NCBI RefSeq assembly: GCF_027111255.2
Contig: NZ_CP114285.2
Coordinates: forward strand, 2,976,001-3,040,000
Direction: 5' to 3'
Length of the DNA: 64,000 bases
Origin: Flavobacterium flavigenum
Lineage (GTDB): Bacteria; Bacteroidota; Bacteroidia; Flavobacteriales; Flavobacteriaceae
Positions within the stretch are counted from its first letter, which is position 1; each line of letters opens with the position of its first letter. Below, one piece after another: positions 62,701 through 64,000 of the stretch. The position numbers and the translations under genes were made by a program. Under the pieces are notes generated by a model. That model was not told the DNA's origin. It searched no databases and saw only the letters and a program-made list of their open reading frames with translations.

Positions 62701-64000
62701 GGATAAACCGTAACGGCAGCCGATGGAACGATACAGCCGTTGGCATCCTTAACATGAACCGTATAAGTACCCGCTGCAACCGTAAAGACAGGGCTCGTCT
62801 GGAAGGTGCCCGTAGCACCACCAATACTATAGCTCAATGGTGACAATCCTGTACCTGTAGCCGTAAGGGTAAAACCGCTTCCTGATCCTGTACACTGATT
62901 GTCTACAGATACAGTTACTGATGGGGTATTGTCTGTAGCAACAGCAACATCTACTTTAAATGTACAGCCATTGGCATCTTTAACCCAAACATCCCAGTTG
63001 GCGTTTGTAGCCGGGTTTAAGTCCGCAACGCTGCTGGCAACATAATCTGTCGTTGCCGGAGCAACACCGTCTTGTTTGTAAGCATATGTATAGCCTGGAG
63101 TACCTCCTGTAGCCGTTACTGTAACCTTAGAAGTAGAAACATTACAGTTCGCATTCACCGCTGAAGCTGTAGCTCCTAATAAACTAGGCTGGGTAATAGT
63201 GATAGATGTAGATGCGGTACATCCTGTAGTCTCATCTGTGAAAACAACATCATAAGTACCCACACCAAGGTTTGGCAAGGTAAACGAAGCTGCACTCTGA
63301 GCCGTAACTGCAGGATTTGTGTTGACTTTATAACTGTAAGTAGTAGTAAACTGGCTTACATCGTAACGGATAGAACCTGTAGAACCTCCATTACAATATA
63401 CATCGTTCAGCTTGGTGGCAATTGCTGCAATTGGGGTAACAACAGGAACCGTATGGGAACCTGTAGCATAACAGCCGCTCGCATCGGTAACCTTGAAACT
63501 ATAAGTAACACCTCCGGCCAATCCGGTGAAGATACCTGTAGTATTTGATGTAACAGAAGCTGCTGGTGCCGTAATCTCATAAGTAAACGTCGTACCAACT
63601 CCTGTACCTGCTGCCTTGGCAACTGTAACCGTACTAGTGGTACGCGAAGCCGGGCTGCAGTAAATATCGGTATGGGTAATTCCTGAAATTACCGGTGGAT
63701 TTAATCTGTTGATAACAACTGAACCTGGGAAAGTACAGCCGTTGTTGTCTTTTACAATATAATGTATCGTCTGGTCTGTACCGTTATCGGAAACCGTGAA
63801 TGTTCTTGTACCTGTAAAAGCACTTCCCTCAAAACTATACGTATACGGGGCAGTACCTGTAGTTGGAACCGCAACAGTAACAACTGCCGACTGTTTAACG
63901 TTTGTAGTCGTATTACAGCTAAAGGCTGTGGCTGATGCTGTAGTAGTCAGGGCTGTTGGCTGGGTAATGGTTACATTTACCAGACCTGTACAACCCTTGC
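44769..64000 (-). CDS. sprB: Giant SprB-type gliding adhesin, 3' part
   Basis: The frame from the stop at 44769 is open to the right edge: over 6,400 codons, and the N-terminus is not reached. It is built of about 75 copies of a roughly 85-residue domain of the SprB-repeat kind, each with a core such as GGTAPYTYxxxG...GTYTVxVxDANGC...TITEP. The C-terminus (about 44769-45040) is a type IX secretion type B signal: IPNYFTPNGDGLYDEW, then FDRYGREIAKYRYGQKWNGKY and PTGDYWYVLKL, ending HFTLYR. SprB in F. johnsoniae is a surface adhesin moved by the gliding machine; sprF follows directly. The product of this one is likely longer than the 6,497-residue F. johnsoniae protein. Confidence 0.93.
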   Translation of the reverse strand, partial: KGCTGLVNVTITQPTALTTTASATAFSCNTTTNVKQSAVVTVAVPTTGTAPYTYSFEGSAFTGTRTFTVSDNGTDQTIHYIVKDNNGCTFPGSVVINRLNPPVISGITHTDIYCSPASRTTSTVTVAKAAGTGVGTTFTYEITAPAASVTSNTTGIFTGLAGGVTYSFKVTDASGCYATGSHTVPVVTPIAAIATKLNDVYCNGGSTGSIRYDVSQFTTTYSYKVNTNPAVTAQSAASFTLPNLGVGTYDVVFTDETTGCTASTSITITQPSLLGATASAVNANCNVSTSKVTVTATGGTPGYTYAYKQDGVAPATTDYVASSVADLNPATNANWDVWVKDANGCTFKVDVAVATDNTPSVTVSVDNQCTGSGSGFTLTATGTGLSPLSYSIGGATGTFQTSPVFTVAAGTYTVHVKDANGCIVPSAAVTVYPQLTANAAVTRELSCSPTTPQAQITVTASGGRTGYTYEVSTNGGTTYAAMGSNVYTASAAGTYTFRVTDSNTPGCTVITTATVNGISDPTVTASQVNVSCNGGAANGSVTLTGAGGSGGYTYSNNATSGFTATATFTGLAAGSYTFYVKDSKGCTGLVNVTITQPTALTTTASATAFSCNTTTNVKQSAVVTVAVPTTGTAPYTYSFEGSAFTGTRTFTVSDNGTDQTIHYIVKDNNGCTFPGSVVINRLNPPVISGITHTDIYCSPASRTTSTVTVAKAAGTGVGTTFTYEITAPAASVTSNTTGIFTGLAGGVTYSFKVTDASGCYATGSHTVPVVTPIAAIATKLNDVYCNGGSTGSIRYDVSQFTTTYSYKVNTNPAVTAQSAASFTLPNLGVGTYDVVFTDETTGCTASTSITITQPSLLGATASAVNANCNVSTSKVTVTATGGTPGYTYAYKQDGVAPATTDYVASSVADLNPATNANWDVWVKDANGCTFKVDVAVATDNAPTAVVAIGAGCLGTPGGYTITASTTGGTGTLSYSINGGGSYQASNIFTITSIGTYTIRVKDANGCTADSNPVTVAPQLTVSAVLNKDITCTAPTVAQITVTPTGGTGSFTYASSPNTGTFAGNVFTTSTPGNYTFTVTDANLCSASTTTAIIVTPIVNPDITGVSQTQSINCNGDNTAAINITIDNTKGLAPFVFNVLNTTTGTDYGTQTSGLAAGNYTITVRDAKGCTDAFPFVINQPKPIVITKTVIPIQCNSGTGISKGSIIIDKITDGVSTIGGTGGTAPYTYYVTGINGYNEHEPNASGTTSVTFNVVDFGLYQIRIVDANGCSIIEDNVLVASPPNSLGITIDPTVTCATGGSATVKITSSFAGSGPFHFNIYKGDGQVWTADGTDGWQGEMPAASKETLFTNLSPGVTYTFIVYDENTKCYYYETSKIPVPSTTSVTVANMVPRNISCKGSNDGNVSFDVINAGASSVNYTYEIFEAFTNVSKYVSGSLTVSGSSTINIPNIPINLGVGSYYVYIKEASGPNSGCGFASANFNIKESVEILTVTASKIKNVNCNEDGVIAAQAKDGTAPYTYQYLLVSAAAPTATTAGWTGNTTFATSVTGNYIVYAKDAYGCIKTAAVTLDADDAPTVTPPAAPICYDGTAFTITFSGTVDPDIIGGATYSVNGSAFKASPSFTFNAAGTYNLVIKDGNGCTADVDFEVYPKLNLSASLTKQLDCTTNPEAVITLTTTGGNTTPAANYNYEVSFNSGGFVSASNPYLALAAGNYVFRVRDLNNTTVCQTTTSFDLDPIPSTVFGTTVTNVSCNGVADGTITVNVSGGEGPYKYSLDGGLTEQTTNTFTGLSAGTAYVVTVRNARNCILNSAPVTITEPVLLAATNVVTPFGCSAGNVAQPAVVTVTATAGTGTSPYTYSFNGSGVYSSVNTLVVADNGTDQVIAYSVKDANGCIVSGSATVNRYLPLTDITFAVTTAPVCPGNVADIALTVSGGYVPMAKYEIISPITVNNGNNALFTGLAPDTYLFRVTDANGCSIERNYTVSPVVPIAIAGVMLNDISCNAADGTTNNGSAQFTVTGFSATGNYSVVTSPAVPAAQVSQSGDVITLTGLSAGTYTVTVQDNTTHCSANAAVTITEPNPIAFTASGTKVFCSQDISTITVSAVTGGTGSYTYAVVQGGAGAPVASAYSTSAVMSVDTNLTDLSWDVYVKDANGCIHRENVSITNNAAPTINPAAPQCYAGSALIVDLDALTTTYNNVKSYTVNGSAIATSTATFTSPGTYRLGIRDDNGCEAFVNYTIEKQLLATATLTKDLYCAGSVDATIDVVITDGVAPYTYQMYVGGVATGPVTATATGFTASVSAAGSYTFVITDSNAAVCSVTTNAAVVTTPSTPTATAVPTAVICNGESNGTITVTASNGVAPYTYALSGTGANASGNTTGLYTGLIAGTTYSVVVTDAKGCASPAVPVTITEPVLLAATNVVTPFGCSAGNVAQPAVVTVTATAGTGTSPYTYSFNGSGVYSSVNALVVADNGTDQVIAYSVKDANGCIVSGSATVNRYLPLTDITFAVTTAPVCPGNVADIALTVSGGYVPMAKYEIISPITVNNGNNALFTGLAPDTYLFRVTDANGCSIERNYTVSPVVPIAIAGVMLNDISCNAADGTTNNGSAQFTVTGFSATGNYSVVTSPAVPAAQVSQSGDVITLTGLSAGTYTVTVQDNTTHCSANAAVTITEPNPIAFTASGTKVFCSQDISTITVSAVTGGTGSYTYAVVQGGAGAPVASAYSTSAVMSVDTNLTDLSWDVYVKDANGCIHRENVSITNNAAPTINPAAPQCYAGSALIVDLDALTTTYNNVKSYTVNGSAIATSTATFTSPGTYRLGIRDDNGCEAFVNYTIEKQLLATATLTKDLYCAGSVDATIDVVITDGVAPYTYQMYVGGVATGPVTATATGFTASVSAAGSYTFVITDSNAAVCSVTTNAAVVTTPSTPTATAVPTAVICNGESNGTITVTASNGVAPYTYALSGTGANASGNTTGLYTGLIAGTTYSVVVTDAKGCASPAVPVTITEPVLLAATNVVTPFGCSAGNVAQPAVVTVTATAGTGTSPYTYSFNGSGVYSSVNTLVVADNGTDQVIAYSVKDANGCIVSGSATVNRYLPLTDITFAVTTAPVCPGNVADIALTVSGGYVPMAKYEIISPITVNNGNNALFTGLAPDTYLFRVTDANGCSIERNYTVSPVVPIAIAGVMLNDISCNAADGTTNNGSAQFTVTDFSATGNYSVVTSPTVPAAQVSQSGDVITLTGLSAGTYTVTVQDNTTHCSANAAVTITEPNPIAFTASGTKVFCSQDISTITVSAVTGGTGSYTYAVVQGGAGAPVASAYSTSAVMSVDTNLTDLSWDVYVKDANGCIHRENVSITNNAAPTINPAAPQCYAGSALIVDLDALTTTYNNVKSYTVNGSAIATSTATFTSPGTYRLGIRDDNGCEAFVNYTIEKQLLATATLTKDLYCAGSVDATIDVVITDGVAPYTYQMYVGGVATGPVTATATGFTASVSAAGSYTFVITDSNAAVCSVTTNAAVVTTPSTPTATAVPTAVICNGESNGTITVTASNGVAPYTYALSGTGANASGNTTGLYTGLIAGTTYSVVVTDAKGCASPAVPVTITEPVLLAATNVVTPFGCSAGNVAQPAVVTVTATAGTGTSPYTYSFNGSGVYSSVNALVVADNGTDQVIAYSVKDANGCIVSGSATVNRYLPLTDITFAVTTAPVCPGNVADIALTVSGGYVPMAKYEIISPITVNNGNNALFTGLAPDTYLFRVTDANGCSIERNYTVSPVVPIAIAGVMLNDISCNAADGTTNNGSAQFTVTDFSATGNYSVVTSPTVPAAQVSQSGDVITLTGLSAGTYTVTVQDNTTHCSANAAVTITEPNPIAFTASGTKVFCSQDISTITVSAVTGGTGSYTYAVVQGGAGAPVASAYSTSAVMSVDTNLTDLSWDVYVKDANGCIHRENVSITNNAAPTINPAAPQCYAGSALIVDLDALTTTYNNVKSYTVNGSAIATSTATFTSPGTYRLGIRDDNGCEAFVNYTIEKQLLATATLTKDLYCAGSVDATIDVVITDGVAPYTYQMYVGGVATGPVTATATGFTASVSAAGSYTFVITDSNAAVCSVTTNAAVVTTPSTPTATAVPTAVICNGESNGTITVTASNGVAPYTYALSGTGANASGNTTGLYTGLIAGTTYSVVVTDAKGCASPAVPVTITEPVLLAATNVVTPFGCSAGNVAQPAVVTVTATAGTGTSPYTYSFNGSGVYSSVNALVVADNGTDQVIAYSVKDANGCIVSGSATVNRYLPLTDITFAVTTAPVCPGNVADIALTVSGGYVPMAKYEIISPITVNNGNNALFTGLAPDTYLFRVTDANGCSIERNYTVSPVVPIAIAGVMLNDISCNAADGTTNNGSAQFTVTGFSATGNYSVVTSPAVPAAQVSQSGDVITLTGLSAGTYTVTVQDNTTHCSANAAVTITEPNPIAFTASGTKVFCSQDISTITVSAVTGGTGSYTYAVVQGGAGAPVASAYSTSAVMSVDTNLTDLSWDVYVKDANGCIHRENVSITNNAAPTINPAAPQCYAGSALIVDLDALTTTYNNVKSYTVNGSAIATSTATFTSPGTYRLGIRDDNGCEAFVNYTIEKQLLATATLTKDLYCAGSVDATIDVVITDGVAPYTYQMYVGGVATGPVTATATGFTASVSAAGSYTFVITDSNAAVCSVTTNAAVVTTPSTPTATAVPTAVICNGESNGTITVTASNGVAPYTYALSGTGANASGNTTGLYTGLIAGTTYSVVVTDAKGCASPAVPVTITEPVLLAATNVVTPFGCSAGNVAQPAVVTVTATAGTGTSPYTYSFNGSGVYSSVNTLVVADNGTDQVIAYSVKDANGCIVSGSATVNRYLPLTGMDLSATPIYCNTAGTVSTVKVNSVTGGLAPYTYEIISPASAVTAPSSIDSFDNLSPGTYVIKVTSSNGCSITELIDVKEADKISVTHQIINDVYCKDGSTGAVDFTVSNYITAANYTFNLTKGATTISSFTQNGDVISYTGLAEGNYTFTVIDGVSGCSAPINFTINEPAAVLSSASVATNINCNEDKATITVTANGGTAPYRYAVAKAGDPVPTNFETTNQLVVDTNNGADVNWVVYVLDSNNCNANNAQPIVLDANPTIASAAATQCPSATGTYEITVTATGFNTALLYSIDGVSFNSSNVITVNAPGTYNVMVKDANGCSSAVTPVTIMEPLVLTPTVTTSPSCTDGDGVVAVSTTGGSGNCIYNIDGGAFGAATPLTGVHSGSHIIGVKDTTTLCEVFVTIDLKPATIITGFALTSTPVTCNGLSDGTITAAMDTPAEGINDNPVYTYSLDGGLPQDSPIFTGVSGGLHTVIVRSERGCEDTKTITVFEPANIAVNAVAVSQFNCTTGNTSNFATLTVDPVTGVSGGSGTYVTYEFIKNGTQVQNGTSNTYTEFDLSGGTYTVNVYDSNGCMGTYTTPITIAPYIKLDKIDVVKTAITCINPESITATAVDASGNAIAGIEYTLTDVSGVITFAPNTTGNFTGLAVGDYIITALNPATGCSIQKAHYVNQPNTFDLNVVKDSDIVCYGSNDGAVTITLIDNIGNPDEAGRFNYTVSLLGAVVRSGTSATAGPLSLTNLSAGEYTVSATLIDSPFCTVPATFTIGQPDAPLQIAETHDAITCIPGNNDGRIVVSATGGWAGGYEYKLENSNGTIISDWSAIAEFPNLTAETYTVSVRDTKGCINSRTVQLVIPQLITVTAVPDMTIVPCYGATTATITATNVTGGQGSNYSYTLNIITATGVISSGPQNSPSFSGLGAGTYSITVIDGYTCSNTSAEITITEPTIVTPLLVHSGNATCLTQDSLTLSVTGGTAPYTYSADPSFATGVITLPASGSHTFNVAPGDYKYYVKDANGCVSFVSNGIKVQEFPELDIDIDVQNAVINCKGDATGVIVATATGGLGNYVYTLLNSVGTVVQGPKADGNFDYLPAGDYTVHVVSDDCQEDSAVISITEPTDNFASTYVVTDVTCNGNKDGKIVITPTGATGTVMYAISPNFDRFDDKNVISNLEPGDYSVIVVDLPAGCSHTINFKIEEPTPLYSELIANSIQPEQCKGDKNGAFDIEIKGAVAPYSFSLDSKDGPYIVIGGTYDNLTGVQHSFTGLAGGNHTVYIKDGKNSTCVNRVDIMIPEGVELNPTNIVSYDCVNNANANMVKIDPGYDDHSQIDYSIDGGATIQQSDIFTNLAPGKYSVRVRHTNGCEAYTNFEIKAVAKLDITVTDEKGVWNVLTATAVGGGGEYQYSIDGENFSSENKFTIYKTGTYRITVRDKNGCTDFEDHYIEYVDVCIPNYFTPNGDGLYDEWGPGCTNIYNNLEFSIFDRYGREIAKYRYGQKWNGKYNGEELPTGDYWYVLKLNDKKDDREFVGHFTLYR
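49372..58567. repeat. Tandem array of a 1,782-bp unit (5.16 copies) in sprB
   Basis: The unit is 1,782 bp, 594 codons, seven SprB-type domains. Marker segments recur exactly 1,782 bases apart, for example at 49481, 51263, 53045, 54827, 56609 and 58391. Copies are almost identical: by eye I saw only three variable positions (first at 49481 phase, C/T; second at 50777 phase, C/T; third at 50818 phase, C/T), all of which change amino acids (Thr/Ala, Ala/Thr, Gly/Asp). The last copy stops at 58567 after 286 bases. Confidence 0.95.
61183..64000. repeat. Tandem 1,749-bp unit (at least 1.6 copies) in sprB
   Basis: From 62932 to the window end the sequence repeats 61183-62251 exactly, at an offset of 1,749 bp (583 codons, seven domains). 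I saw no differences over these 1,069 bases. The array runs off the right edge, so more copies may follow. Its seven domains correspond in order to those of the 1,782-bp unit, although the two are diverged. Confidence 0.93.

Noticed and set aside
44769-63521. sprB starting inside the window at 63521
   Set aside because: That codon is TTG inside a repeated domain; the same residues in the neighbouring copy are plainly internal, and the frame continues to the window edge.

Overview
The window looks like a chromosomal segment of a gliding member of the Bacteroidota, most likely Flavobacterium. Reasons: low-GC intergenic DNA; TAnnTTTG -7 boxes in front of many genes; Bacteroidota-type proteins (DUF4837, DUF4349, HemJ, T9SS type B C-terminal domain); short self-complementary repeats between genes; and a giant SprB-type adhesin next to a SprF-type outer-membrane protein. 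The species cannot be told from the sequence alone. I saw no rRNA, tRNA, CRISPR, transposase or phage genes.

Layout. (1) 1-4.7 kb: metal homeostasis. A truncated secreted-protein gene (probably a TonB receptor) at the left edge, a thioredoxin-reductase-like flavoprotein and a MerC-like protein, a Fur-family repressor, an Nramp transporter fused to a UspA domain, and a DtxR/MntR-family repressor. Two kinds of palindromic operator are visible. TTTAGAC-type sites stand before mntH and before the left-edge gene. A pair of TGCAACAATGTTGCA-type sites brackets the promoter of the merC operon. (2) 4.9-10.5 kb, minus strand: a conserved unknown, an enoyl-CoA hydratase, an NtrY-like kinase, hemJ, hemH and an AraC-type regulator. 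(3) 10.8-21.7 kb: a membrane protein with an HMA-like fold, a lipoprotein that resembles a truncated haemoglobin, then hemA-hemC-hemD-hemE-(unknown)-hemF, two unknown secreted proteins on the minus strand, and hemB with a lipoprotein cytochrome c. With hemJ and hemH, the window codes for every step from glutamyl-tRNA to protohaem except HemL, by the protoporphyrin route. (4) 21.8-30 kb: M13 peptidase, SCO protein, feoA-feoB plus a 40-residue Cys-rich FeoB partner, HD hydrolase, acyl-ACP desaturase, acyltransferase. (5) 30-39.3 kb: rnpA, a DUF4349 protein, CtpA-like protease, OmpA-like protein, GNAT enzyme, two lipoproteins, a LysM transglycosylase and pgk. (6) 39.5-43.5 kb: an unknown, a pirin-like protein without metal ligands, a lipoprotein intradiol dioxygenase, and a LytTR/LytS pair. 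(7) 43.7-64 kb: sprF and the 3' 19.2 kb of sprB, one open frame of more than 6,400 codons that runs off the right edge.

The most remarkable structure is inside sprB. A 1,782-bp unit (594 codons) is repeated 5.16 times with almost no divergence. A second unit of 1,749 bp (583 codons) is repeated at the right edge. Both are built from seven SprB-type domains in the same order, so they are paralogous higher-order modules. These amplified blocks are clearly richer in GC than the unamplified parts of the same gene, and the few variant sites in the array are shuffled among copies, as expected from unequal exchange or gene conversion. The other points most worth a second look are the lipid-anchored globin-like protein beside the haem genes, the two operator families, and the Nramp-UspA fusion.
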